This document shows positions 17,901 to 26,117 of a stretch of 64,000 nt of DNA, piece by piece. Positions within the stretch are counted from its first letter, which is position 1. Each line of letters begins with the position of its first letter. The notes beneath the pieces were generated by a model. It did not search any database, was not told the DNA's origin, and worked only from the letters and a program-made list of their open reading frames with translations. The DNA comes from Aquabacterium olei (GTDB taxonomy: Bacteria > Pseudomonadota > Gammaproteobacteria > Burkholderiales > Burkholderiaceae_C). The stretch covers positions 248,001 through 312,000 of the forward strand of contig NZ_CP029211.1 in assembly GCF_003100395.1 (NCBI RefSeq), written 5' to 3'. The position numbers and the translations under genes were made by a program.

Positions 17901-18183
17901 AATGCACTTCACCGTCCGCTGGCCGGACGGCACGGAACAGACCTGCTATTCGCCCTCGCTGGTCGTGCGCGAGCACCTGACGGCCGGGCAACGCTACCCC
18001 TTGCCGGAGTTCCTGCAACGCACCCACACCGCCCTGTCCATCGCCTCCGAGCGTGTGCGAGCGAAGTACGGCTTTGCCTGCTCGCGCGCCATGGACCAAT
18101 GGGCGGAAATCGAGAGCCAGGCCGAGCGCCATAGCGGGTCACCCCAGGCCGAGGTGACGGTCGTGCACCTGGATCCCGCCTGA
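17893..18183 (+). CDS. MSMEG_0570 family nitrogen starvation response protein (Nit1C)
   Basis: A 96-aa cytoplasmic protein beginning MPEMHFTVRWPDGTEQTCYS; the core S-L-V-V-R-E-H and the two conserved motifs TALSIASERVRAKYGFACSRAMDQW mark the family (motif shown in part: ALSIASERVRAKYGFACSRA). It has two cysteines, one in the conserved FACSRA motif. Function is unknown. The start lies inside the end of the glycosyltransferase (8-bp overlap). Confidence 0.9.
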   Translation: MPEMHFTVRWPDGTEQTCYSPSLVVREHLTAGQRYPLPEFLQRTHTALSIASERVRAKYGFACSRAMDQWAEIESQAERHSGSPQAEVTVVHLDPA

Positions 18184-18236
18184 CAGCGTTTCATCCTTTT
18201 TCCACACATGCACCCACCCTCCGCGAGGACCCGACC

Positions 18237-19526
18237 ATGCACGCCTCCCCCTCTTCCGTTCCTGCCCATCACGCCGTCCTCATCGTCGGAGGCGGCCAGG
18301 CCGGGCTGTCGCTCAGCCACTACCTGCAACAACGCGGCATCGACCACCTCGTGCTGGAGAAGCACACGCCCATGCACGCCTGGCGCACCCAGCGTTGGGA
18401 CGCCTTCTGTCTGGTGACACCCAACTGGCAGTGCAAGCTGCCCGGCCATGACTACGACGGCCCCGAGCCGCATGGCTTCATGAAGAAGGACCAGATCGTG
18501 GCCTACCTGGAGGCCTTCCTGAAGAAGGTGAACCCGCCGATGCAGACCGGCGTGACGGTGCAGCACGTCAAGGCCCGTCCGGAAGGTGGCTACGCCGTAC
18601 AGACCACGGCTGGTCTCTTCACCGCCGATCAGGTCGTGGTGGCGTCCGGTGGCTACCACGAGCCCGTGGTGCCGCGTCTGGCCGAACGCCTGCCGGCCCA
18701 CATCACCCAACTGCATTCGGAGCAGTACCGCAACCCACAGAGCCTGCCTGAAGGGGGCGTGCTGGTCGTGGGCTCGGGCCAGTCCGGGGCGCAGATTGCC
18801 GAAGACCTGCACCTGGCCGGCAAGCGGGTGCACCTCGCGGTGGGTGATGCGCCACGGTGTGCGCGCTTCTACCGCGGCCGTGATGTGGTCGACTGGCTGG
18901 CCGACATGGGCTACTACGACATGCCGGTGGACCAGCACCCGCTGCGCGAAGGCGTGCGCGACAACACCAACCACTATGTGACCGGCCGCGATGGCGGGCG
19001 CGACATCGACCTGCGCGCCTTCGCGAAGCAGGGCATGAAGCTGTACGGTCTGCTGGACAGTCTGCAGGACGGTGTGGTCTCGTTCCAGGACAACCTGAAG
19101 GCGGCGCTGGACCAGGCCGACAAGGTCTACAACGGGATCAACGCGGCCATCGACAAGCACATTGCCGAACAGGGCATCGACGCCCCCGCGTGCGAGGTTT
19201 ACGAGCCGGTCTGGCAACCCGATGGCAACCACACGCGGCTGGATCTGGCGGCCGAAGGCATCACCTCGGTCATCTGGTGCATCGGCTTCAAGCCGGACTT
19301 CAGCTGGCTGGATGCGCCGGTGTTCAACGGCCGGGGCCAGCCGGTCCACCACCGGGGCGTCACCCGGCAGGCGGGACTGTACTTCCTGGGGCTGCCGTGG
19401 CTGTACACCTGGGGATCGGGCCGGTTCTCGGGCGTGGCGCGCGATGCGCTGTACCTGGCCGAGGCCATCGAGAAGCAGGCGCTGCGCGCACCCGTGGCGG
19501 CCCGTGAGCCCGCCCTGCACAGCTGA
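18237..19526 (+). CDS. MSMEG_0569 family FAD-dependent oxidoreductase (Nit1C)
   Basis: A 429-aa flavoprotein resembling class B flavin monooxygenases. An FAD Rossmann motif (VLIVGGGQAGLSLSHYL, about residues 15-31) and an NADPH Rossmann motif (VLVVGSGQSGAQIAEDL, about 174-190) are both intact, and YFLGLPWLYTWGSGRFSGV marks the C-terminal FAD region. It would oxygenate or oxidise a cluster intermediate using NAD(P)H and oxygen. It is separated from the previous gene by 53 bp and closes the conserved eight-gene set. Confidence 0.93.
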   Translation: MHASPSSVPAHHAVLIVGGGQAGLSLSHYLQQRGIDHLVLEKHTPMHAWRTQRWDAFCLVTPNWQCKLPGHDYDGPEPHGFMKKDQIVAYLEAFLKKVNPPMQTGVTVQHVKARPEGGYAVQTTAGLFTADQVVVASGGYHEPVVPRLAERLPAHITQLHSEQYRNPQSLPEGGVLVVGSGQSGAQIAEDLHLAGKRVHLAVGDAPRCARFYRGRDVVDWLADMGYYDMPVDQHPLREGVRDNTNHYVTGRDGGRDIDLRAFAKQGMKLYGLLDSLQDGVVSFQDNLKAALDQADKVYNGINAAIDKHIAEQGIDAPACEVYEPVWQPDGNHTRLDLAAEGITSVIWCIGFKPDFSWLDAPVFNGRGQPVHHRGVTRQAGLYFLGLPWLYTWGSGRFSGVARDALYLAEAIEKQALRAPVAAREPALHS

Positions 19527-19601
19527 CAGGGCATCTGATACGGTGTTTTCTTCAGAAAACCGATCACACCATCCCAGGCCGCCGTGCGGGAGCATGGCGG
19601 C

Positions 19602-20324
19602 ATGACATCGGATCTCACCTCCACCGGCGCTGAGCAGGCCGCGCCATCCCGCCTGACTTCCGTCGCACGCCGTGGGCTGTTGCGCTGTGCCGTGCCCCTG
19701 GCGCAGGGCGGCGACGGCGCCCCGGTTGACGAACTGGTCAGCCGGATCCGCGAGCTGGCCGGTCAGGACATGGCCTCCGCCCGCATCGCGTGGGCCCAGC
19801 GCCTCGCCATCGAGGCACTGGTTCACAGTCCCAACATCGCGCTGCGCGAGCACCTCTTGCCCGATCTGCTGACCGGGGCCCTGGCCGGCACCTTGTCCTG
19901 GCGCCAGGACCTCACCCTGGCCTCCGCACGGTCGCTGGTTCAGGCACAGCCGCTGGAGCGCGGCTGGCACCTGAACGGCCTGCTCGACGACGTGCCCAAC
20001 CTGCAGTGGGAGGGCTATGTGGTCGTGTGCCCGGTGCGCTTTGATGCGCAGGTGGGCCAGCCCCAGCGCTGGGCCTGGGTGGTCCTGCGCAGTGAAGAGG
20101 ACGGTCTGCGCCACCTGATCGACGTGGCCCGCCCCCAGGACGTGGCCACCGCCAGCGGCACCGTCCGCCTGAACAACGTCTATTTCCGTGAGGACGAGCT
20201 GCTGGCCGACGACCCGCACCGCCTCGCCCTGCACCTGCAACTGCTCGATCAGGCCCTGCGTCCCGCGATGCTGGCGGCGGCGCTGAGCCGGCCTGCGCCT
20301 GTCCACAAGAAGTACGAGGTCTGA
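19602..20324 (+). CDS. Acyl-CoA dehydrogenase-like protein lacking the C-terminal domain
   Basis: A 240-aa protein with the N-terminal helical and middle beta domains of the acyl-CoA dehydrogenase superfamily (QRLAIEALVHSPNIALREHL; GWHLNGLLDDVPNLQWEGY; VRLNNVYFREDELLADD) but without the C-terminal four-helix domain, where ordinary members of about 380 residues carry the catalytic base and part of the FAD site. It could be a degenerate paralogue or an HpaB/DszC-like accessory protein. The ATG at 19602 is preferred to the GTG at 19584. A small inverted repeat, CGGTGTTTTC / GAAAACCG, lies upstream (about 19541-19562). It ends 2 bp before ccoG, suggesting co-transcription. Confidence 0.6.
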   Translation: MTSDLTSTGAEQAAPSRLTSVARRGLLRCAVPLAQGGDGAPVDELVSRIRELAGQDMASARIAWAQRLAIEALVHSPNIALREHLLPDLLTGALAGTLSWRQDLTLASARSLVQAQPLERGWHLNGLLDDVPNLQWEGYVVVCPVRFDAQVGQPQRWAWVVLRSEEDGLRHLIDVARPQDVATASGTVRLNNVYFREDELLADDPHRLALHLQLLDQALRPAMLAAALSRPAPVHKKYEV

Positions 20325-20326
20325 CC

Positions 20327-21769
20327 ATGTCGTCCACCCCCCGCGTGATCCCCATCCAGCCCGTGTCCCTGATGCCGGGCGTGGAGGCTGCCAGCAAGGT
20401 GCAGCCCAAGTCCGTCAAGGGCCGATTCAGCCGCCTGCGCTGGCTGATGCTGGCTCTGACCCAGCTCTTCTTCTTCGGCCTGCCCTGGCTGGAATGGCAG
20501 GGCCGCCAGATGGTGCGCTTCGACCTGGAAGCCAAGCGCTTCTACCTGGGCAGCCTGATCTTCCTGCCGCAGGACCTGATCTTCCTCACCGGCCTGCTGG
20601 TGTTCTGCGCGATGCTGCTGTTCGCGGCCACCACCCTGGCCGGCCGCGTGTGGTGCGGCTTCAGTTGCCCGCAGACGGTGTACACCTCGCTGTTCATGTG
20701 GGTCGAGCGGCACACCGAGGGCGACCGCTACCAGCGCATCCGGCTCGATCAGTCGGGCTGGACCGCCAACAAGCTGCTGCGCCGGGGCGGCAAGCACGCT
20801 CTGTGGATCGCCATCAGCCTGTGGACGGGCTTTACCTTCGTGGGCTGGTTCTCGCCCATCCGCGAAGTCGGGCCGCAGATCCTGTACGGCACCGTCGGCT
20901 TCTGGGATGCGTTCTGGAGTCTGTTCTATGGCGTGGCCTGCTATGGCAACGCAGGTTTCCTGCGCGAGAAGGTGTGCCTGCACATGTGCCCCTACGGTCG
21001 CTTCCAGGGTGCCCTGATGGACAGCGAGACCCTGATCGTGGGCTATGACGTGAAGCGGGGTGAGCCGCGGGGCGTGCCCCGCAAGGGCAGCGACGAGCCC
21101 TCGCGCCCGGGCGCCTGTGTGGACTGCACCCTGTGCGTCCAGGTCTGCCCCACCGGCGTGGACATCCGCAATGGCCTGCAGGCCGGATGCATCGGCTGCG
21201 CGCTCTGCATCGACGCGTGCGATGCCGTCATGGACAAGATCGGTCAGCCGCGTGGTCTGATCCGCTACGCCCGGCAGCGCGAGCTTCAGGGTGAGGGGCA
21301 GGCCAGCCAGGCCGCCACGCCGGGCAACCTCGGTGGCCTTTTCATGCGCCATCGTCTCCGCCTGTATGCTGGCGTGATGGGCGGCTTGCTGCTCGCCATG
21401 GCCTGGTCGGTGGCGCACCGCCCCGACATCCGCGTGGACGTCATCCGCGACCGGGGCGTGATGGCCCGTCTGGTCGAGGACGGCGCCGTTGAAAACCTCT
21501 ATCGCTTGCAACTCATGAACCAGACCGAGCAGCCTCAGCGCATTGCGATCACCGTCGAAGGCTTGCCGGGCGCTCAGGTGATGAGCCGGTCGGACATCGT
21601 CCTGTCGCCGGTGGCCGACATGCAGTGGACCGTGTCGGTGCGACTGCCCGTGTCCCAGGCCGCCAGGCTGGCAGGTCAGACCCTGCCGATCCGGTTCCAG
21701 GTGGCCAGCCGCAGCGCGACACGGGCCGACCTCGTGTCCGAAGGCAGCACCTTCATCGTGCCGCGATGA
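20327..21769 (+). CDS. ccoG: CcoG/FixG family cytochrome c oxidase accessory protein, orphan
   Basis: A 480-aa polyferredoxin of the inner membrane. It has four to five TM segments in the first 350 residues, the NapH-like CGFSCPQTVYTSLFMW and LHMCPYGRFQG motifs, two 4Fe-4S motifs (CVDCTLCVQVCPTG and CIGCALCIDACD, about residues 264-305), a further TM near 345 and a periplasmic FixG C-terminal Ig-like domain. CcoG acts as a Cu(II) reductase in cbb3 oxidase assembly and normally sits in ccoNOPQ-GHIS. No oxidase genes are nearby, so it is displaced. It overlaps the DMT gene by 4 bp (ATGA). Confidence 0.92.
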   Translation: MSSTPRVIPIQPVSLMPGVEAASKVQPKSVKGRFSRLRWLMLALTQLFFFGLPWLEWQGRQMVRFDLEAKRFYLGSLIFLPQDLIFLTGLLVFCAMLLFAATTLAGRVWCGFSCPQTVYTSLFMWVERHTEGDRYQRIRLDQSGWTANKLLRRGGKHALWIAISLWTGFTFVGWFSPIREVGPQILYGTVGFWDAFWSLFYGVACYGNAGFLREKVCLHMCPYGRFQGALMDSETLIVGYDVKRGEPRGVPRKGSDEPSRPGACVDCTLCVQVCPTGVDIRNGLQAGCIGCALCIDACDAVMDKIGQPRGLIRYARQRELQGEGQASQAATPGNLGGLFMRHRLRLYAGVMGGLLLAMAWSVAHRPDIRVDVIRDRGVMARLVEDGAVENLYRLQLMNQTEQPQRIAITVEGLPGAQVMSRSDIVLSPVADMQWTVSVRLPVSQAARLAGQTLPIRFQVASRSATRADLVSEGSTFIVPR

Positions 21770-22674
21770 GGCCCCGCCCGGCCGGCGAGATCGGCGCCCG
21801 CCATGCAAGCGACAACCTGAGGGGCATGGCCTGGATGGTGCTGGCGATGGCCGCTTTTGCGCTGGAAGACGCCTTGCTCAAGCAGGTGGCCCGCATGCTG
21901 CCGATCGGCCAGGTCCTGGTGCTGTTCGGGATCGGGGGCGCGCTGGTGTTCGGGCTCTACCGACGCGAGGGCACGCAGCCCCTCTGGCACGCCGATGCGC
22001 GCTCGAAGCCCATGTGGGTGCGGGCCGGATTCGAGATCACGGGCCGCCTGTTCTATGTGCTGGCCATTGCCCTGACACCGCTGTCTTCCGCGACGGCCAT
22101 CCTGCAGGCCACGCCGGTGCTGGTGGTGCTGGGCGCACGCTTTTACTTCGGCGAACGGGTGGGCACCGTGCGTTGGGTGGCGGTGCTGCTGGGCCTGGCC
22201 GGCGTCGCCGTGGTCCTGAGGCCGACCGCGGGCGACTTCTCCGTGCTCTCCCTGCTGACGGTGGTCGGCATGGTGGGCTTCGCCGGGCGTGACCTGGCCA
22301 GCCGTGCGGTGCCCGTGACGCTGGGCACGCGCCACCTCGGCTTCTACGGCTTTCTGGCCGTGGTGGTGGCCGGTGCGCTGTATGCCGTCAGGCAAGGGCA
22401 GGCATGGGTCTGGCCGGATCGCGCGGGCGTGGTGGCCCTGGTTGTGGCCGTGCTGGTGGGCACCGGGGCCTATGCTTCGCTGATGAAAGCCATGCGCACG
22501 GGCGATGTGGCAGCGGTCACGCCGCTGCGCTACACGCGCCTGTTGTTTGGCATTGGCCTGGGTGTAGTGGCGTTCGATGAGACGGTGGATGCCGCCACCG
22601 CGGTGGGATGCGGCGTGATTCTGTGTGCAGGCCTGCTGCTCGCGCTGAACGCGCGACGGAGCGGCCTGACATAG
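21766..22674 (+). CDS. DMT-superfamily (EamA) transporter
   Basis: A 302-aa protein with ten hydrophobic segments and two EamA repeats (MVLAMAAFALEDALLKQVAR at the start; TPLSSATAILQATPVLVVLG in the first half; GDVAAVTPLRYTRLLFGIGL in the second). Family members export amino acids, nucleosides or other metabolites; substrate not assignable. The start is the ATG overlapping the ccoG stop (ATGA). It converges on the minus-strand dehydrogenase gene across a 38-bp gap that holds no clear terminator. Confidence 0.88.
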   Translation: MRPRPAGEIGARHASDNLRGMAWMVLAMAAFALEDALLKQVARMLPIGQVLVLFGIGGALVFGLYRREGTQPLWHADARSKPMWVRAGFEITGRLFYVLAIALTPLSSATAILQATPVLVVLGARFYFGERVGTVRWVAVLLGLAGVAVVLRPTAGDFSVLSLLTVVGMVGFAGRDLASRAVPVTLGTRHLGFYGFLAVVVAGALYAVRQGQAWVWPDRAGVVALVVAVLVGTGAYASLMKAMRTGDVAAVTPLRYTRLLFGIGLGVVAFDETVDAATAVGCGVILCAGLLLALNARRSGLT

Positions 22675-22712
22675 CGCCACGCCCCCGCGTTGTGCCGGGT
22701 GACGCGGGTGTG

Positions 22713-24176
22713 TTACCAGGCGACCGCAGCGTATTTGGTGACGAGGTACTCGTCGAGCCCCTGACGACCGCCCTCCCGGCCGATGCCTGACTGCTTCATA
22801 CCGCCGAAGGGCGCCACCTCTGTGGAAATCAGCCCTGTGTTCACGCCCACCATGCCGCTCTCGAGTGCTTCCTTGACCCGGTGTACACGGCCAATGTCGC
22901 GGCTGTAGAAATAGCTGGCCAGACCGAAAGGCGAATCGTTGGCCAATGCAATGACTTCTTCTTCGGTGCGAAAGCGGACGAGGGCGGCCAATGGGCCGAA
23001 AGTTTCCTCGCGCGTCACGCGTGCGTCAGCTGGGACCTCGGTCAGCACGGTGGGCGCAAAGAAATGGCCTTGAGCCAGTTCACCCCCGCGCAGACGCTCG
23101 CCGCCCAGCCGCAGCGCGGCGCCGCGCTGAAGGGCGTCCTGCACGTGCTCCGCCACCTTATTGCATGCGGCTTCGTTGATGAGAGGGCCTGCCGTGACCC
23201 CGTCATGCGTGCCATTGCCCACGCGCAATGCCGATACCGCGGGCAGCAACTTCTCGACGAAGGCGTCGTACACCGCGTCCTGCACATAAATGCGATTGGC
23301 ACACACACAAGTCTGTCCGCTGTTGCGGAACTTGGAGGCCATGGCTCCCTGCACGGCGGCATCCAGGTCTGCATCATCAAAGACGATGAAGGGCGCGTTG
23401 CCACCAAGCTCCAGAGACAGCTTCTTGACGCTGCCGGCGCATTGCCCATAAAGGAGTTTGCCCACCGCTGTGGAGCCCGTGAAGCTCAGCTTGCGCACCA
23501 CCTCGCTGGCGCAGAGTGTGGCGCCAATGACCTTGGGGTCTCCAGTGATGACCTGCAGCAGGTTGCCGGGGATGCCGGCCTCCTGGGCCAGCTGCGCGAG
23601 GGCCAGGGCCGACAGCGGGGTGGCTTCAGCAGGTTTCACGATCATCGGATTGCCGGCGGCCAGCGCCGGTGCAACCTTGCGGGTGATCATGGCCAGAGGA
23701 AAGTTCCATGGTGTGATGGCCGCGCACACGCCAATGGGTTCACGGGTGACCACCAGCTGCCGGTCGGCTACCGGGCTGGGGATGGTTTCGCCGTAGATGC
23801 GTCGGGCTTCTTCAGCAAACCAAGCGATGTATGCCGCTGCATAGGCGACTTCACCGCGAGCCTCGGCCAGCGGCTTGCCTTGCTCGGACGTCAGCAGCAG
23901 GGCGAGGTCGTCGAGGTGCACCAGCATCAGATCGTGCCAGCGCATCAGCAGCTTGCCGCGTGTCGCTGCGGTCTGCCGTCTCCACGCGTGCCAGGCTAGC
24001 CTTGCGGCCTCTATGGCACGGAGGGTCTCCGCTTCGCCGAGCAGGGGCACGTGCGCTAGCACCTCACCGTTGGCTGGGTTGTGCACGGAAAATCGGGCGT
24101 GGGCGTCTGCGTCGGCCCATTCGCCTGCGAAAAAGGCCTGCTGACGCAACAGTTCGGGATGTTTCAGGGTGAGCAT
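22713..24176 (-). CDS. gabD: NAD(P)-dependent succinate-semialdehyde dehydrogenase-like protein
   Basis: A 487-aa aldehyde dehydrogenase with the general base E256 (LSLELGGNAPF) and catalytic cysteine C290 (NSGQTCVCANR); TGSTAVGK (233-240) is the Rossmann element. NSGQTCVCANRIYVQ, FGPLAALVRF and the C-terminal GMKQSGIGREGG match the GabD group that oxidises succinate semialdehyde to succinate; glutarate semialdehyde would also fit. It is the last gene in the direction of transcription of a long catabolic set, behind a GntR regulator (54-bp gap), and would feed the product into the citric acid cycle. Substrate is inferred from similarity. Confidence 0.88.
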   Translation of the reverse strand: MLTLKHPELLRQQAFFAGEWADADAHARFSVHNPANGEVLAHVPLLGEAETLRAIEAARLAWHAWRRQTAATRGKLLMRWHDLMLVHLDDLALLLTSEQGKPLAEARGEVAYAAAYIAWFAEEARRIYGETIPSPVADRQLVVTREPIGVCAAITPWNFPLAMITRKVAPALAAGNPMIVKPAEATPLSALALAQLAQEAGIPGNLLQVITGDPKVIGATLCASEVVRKLSFTGSTAVGKLLYGQCAGSVKKLSLELGGNAPFIVFDDADLDAAVQGAMASKFRNSGQTCVCANRIYVQDAVYDAFVEKLLPAVSALRVGNGTHDGVTAGPLINEAACNKVAEHVQDALQRGAALRLGGERLRGGELAQGHFFAPTVLTEVPADARVTREETFGPLAALVRFRTEEEVIALANDSPFGLASYFYSRDIGRVHRVKEALESGMVGVNTGLISTEVAPFGGMKQSGIGREGGRQGLDEYLVTKYAAVAW

Positions 24177-24230
24177 GGGCGTTCACGCCGGCTGAGCGTG
24201 TGGTGAAAGAGATCGCGGTTGATGGGAGGG

Positions 24231-24914
24231 TCAGCTCTGCTCTTGATGCAGTGCTTCGAGCGCACGTGCTGCGGCCTGCCGTACGTGGGCCTCTGCCGCT
24301 CTTTGCGCTGCCTCGGGCTGACGTTGACGGATCGCTTCCAGGACCTGCTTCATTTCCGCCGGGCCACTGCTGCTGCGTTCCCGACTGGTGATCGTGATGG
24401 CACGCAAGCGGTTGATGCGGGCGTTCAGGCTCTGGACGATGCTCCAGGCCACTGCTTCACGGCCTGCCGAGAACATCACTTCATAGAAACGGGTCGTCTC
24501 GGCCAACACCCCGACATGGTCGTTCTGCGCAAACGAGGCTTCAATCAACATGAGCGCGGCCGCCATGCGGACGATGGCCTGTTCATCGGCCAGTCTGGCG
24601 CAGGATGCTGCAGCATGCCCCTCAAGCAGCGCACGGATCTCGTAGATCTGGCGGGTGGTCTCGAGATCGATCGTTGCCACCATGGGGCCCTGCCCCTGAG
24701 GCGTTTCCACCAAACCTTCTGTTTCGAGGTGACGCAGGACTTCCCGCACGATGGTGCGGCTGACCCCGAGTTCGTCGCACAGCGTCCTCTCCACCAGGCG
24801 CTGACCTGGCTGAAAGTACTGTCCGATGATGGCGTTGCGCATCTTCTCCAGGGTCAACTCCCGCAGGGTCTTCTGGTTGCGGTCGATCCGGAGTGAGCTA
24901 CCTTGGGCTGGCAT
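24231..24914 (-). CDS. GntR-family (FCD domain) transcriptional regulator
   Basis: A 227-aa regulator: winged helix at about residues 15-85 (VERTLCDELGVSRTIVREVL) and an all-helical FCD ligand-binding domain at about 90-215 (IYEIRALLEGHAAASCARLA). FadR/FCD proteins usually repress a catabolic operon until the substrate or an intermediate binds. It is embedded in the putative catabolic set between the porin and the dehydrogenase. TTGGTATACCAA (35259-35270) upstream of the first gene has the symmetry common in FCD operators and is the probable site. Confidence 0.9.
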   Translation of the reverse strand: MPAQGSSLRIDRNQKTLRELTLEKMRNAIIGQYFQPGQRLVERTLCDELGVSRTIVREVLRHLETEGLVETPQGQGPMVATIDLETTRQIYEIRALLEGHAAASCARLADEQAIVRMAAALMLIEASFAQNDHVGVLAETTRFYEVMFSAGREAVAWSIVQSLNARINRLRAITITSRERSSSGPAEMKQVLEAIRQRQPEAAQRAAEAHVRQAAARALEALHQEQS

Positions 24915-24995
24915 GAATCAACTCTCTTGGCGGAGTGTGCGGGACCCGGGTGGGCCCCGCGTGACACGGGTTGGCTGAGATTGTCGCAGGCGTTC

Positions 24996-26015
24996 TCAGA
25001 AGCTGTGGTTCAGGCCCACACCGTAGCCTAGCTTGCCGTCGTTCGCATGCGGCTTGTAGTGGCTCAGGTTGGTGTAGATGTAGGTACGCTTCGAGAGTGG
25101 CAGCCGGGCGCCGACGGACGCCATGCGATTGACCTCGTCACCGATCGACTGCCGACCCAGGCTGGCCTGCAGGAGCACCGAGGTGAGCTGCCAGGTGGCA
25201 CCCATCGTGGCTGCGTGCGCCGTGCTGTTGCTGAGGGTGCCCTTGTAGGTGCTGATGTCGTAGGCGCCCATGACGGCAACCGGACCGAAGGACTGCTTCA
25301 AGCCGAGGAACTTGACCGTGTCGCCATCGCCGTTGCGCCCGGTTGCCAGCATGGCACTGAAACCACCCTCGGCGTATTTCAATGCGCCAGACAGCGGCTT
25401 CGATTGACCGGCTCCCGCTGCGGTCGCCTTTTCAGGCGAGCCGGAGACCGACAGGGAGAAGCCGCCATAGGTGGGCGAGTCGTAGAAGATGCCGTTGCTC
25501 ATCCGGAAGTACTCGGCGCTGCCATTGTTGCTGCGGCGGTCGACAGCGTAGTTGTAATGCCAGAAACTCCAGGCCGGAGAAGCGAGGCGATCGAAGTTGT
25601 CCCACGGGTCGTATGCCCAGTCGTTGGCGGTGACGGCGTCCATGGCCCGGCCGACGCGAATGTGGCCGAAGCCACCCTTGATGCCCACGGTGGATTCCCC
25701 GTGCCAGAAGGGCTTGTTCGTCAGCTCGGTGGAGCCGGTGTCGGTTTCGAAGCGGGTACTGAGTTTGAACGTGGCGGCCAGCCCGCCACCCAGGTCTTCG
25801 TTGCCGCTGAAGGTCAGGTTGCTGCGCGACAGCGGACCGATCTGCGTGCCCTTGGCGGTGTTGTAGCCATTGCCGCGGTAGGCAGCAATGTCCATGGTGC
25901 CCGAGAGGGTCACATTGGATTGGGCCATTGCACTGACCGCAGCCAGAGACAGTGCCGCGAGGGCCAACGTGCGGGCACGCAGAGAAGAAAGGACGGAACT
26001 ACGGGACATGGTCAT
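24996..26015 (-). CDS. Gram-negative porin
   Basis: A 339-aa outer-membrane protein of the betaproteobacterial general porin family (OmpC/Porin_4). A Sec signal peptide is clear (LALAALSLAAVSAMAQ, cleavage after AMA about residue 31), followed by NVTLSGTMDIAAYRGNG, the typical first strand; the C-terminus VGLNHSF ends with the phenylalanine of beta-barrel proteins. GGLAATFKLSTRFETDTG and GGFGHIRVGRAMDAV are family motifs. The ATG at 26015 has AAGGAAG upstream. It lies 102 bp after the ABC transporter genes and probably lets their substrate cross the outer membrane. Confidence 0.93.
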   Translation of the reverse strand: MTMSRSSVLSSLRARTLALAALSLAAVSAMAQSNVTLSGTMDIAAYRGNGYNTAKGTQIGPLSRSNLTFSGNEDLGGGLAATFKLSTRFETDTGSTELTNKPFWHGESTVGIKGGFGHIRVGRAMDAVTANDWAYDPWDNFDRLASPAWSFWHYNYAVDRRSNNGSAEYFRMSNGIFYDSPTYGGFSLSVSGSPEKATAAGAGQSKPLSGALKYAEGGFSAMLATGRNGDGDTVKFLGLKQSFGPVAVMGAYDISTYKGTLSNSTAHAATMGATWQLTSVLLQASLGRQSIGDEVNRMASVGARLPLSKRTYIYTNLSHYKPHANDGKLGYGVGLNHSF

Positions 26016-26062
26016 CTTCCTTGTTGGTGGGAGGGGGGAGCGAACAGGTAAAGCGGGGCCAG

Positions 26063-26083
26063 CAGGGCCGTTTTCCGGCCCTG
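26063..26083 (-). terminator. Stem-loop between ABC transporter and porin
   Basis: CAGGGCCG / CGGCCCTG with a 5-nt loop makes an 8-bp stem in the ABC ATPase-porin gap. There is no T-run on the minus strand, so it is more likely an RNA-processing or partial termination element than a full terminator. Confidence 0.4.
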
Positions 26084-26117
26084 GAACGGGGGGGTGATTC
26101 AGCGGGCGGTCGGGACG

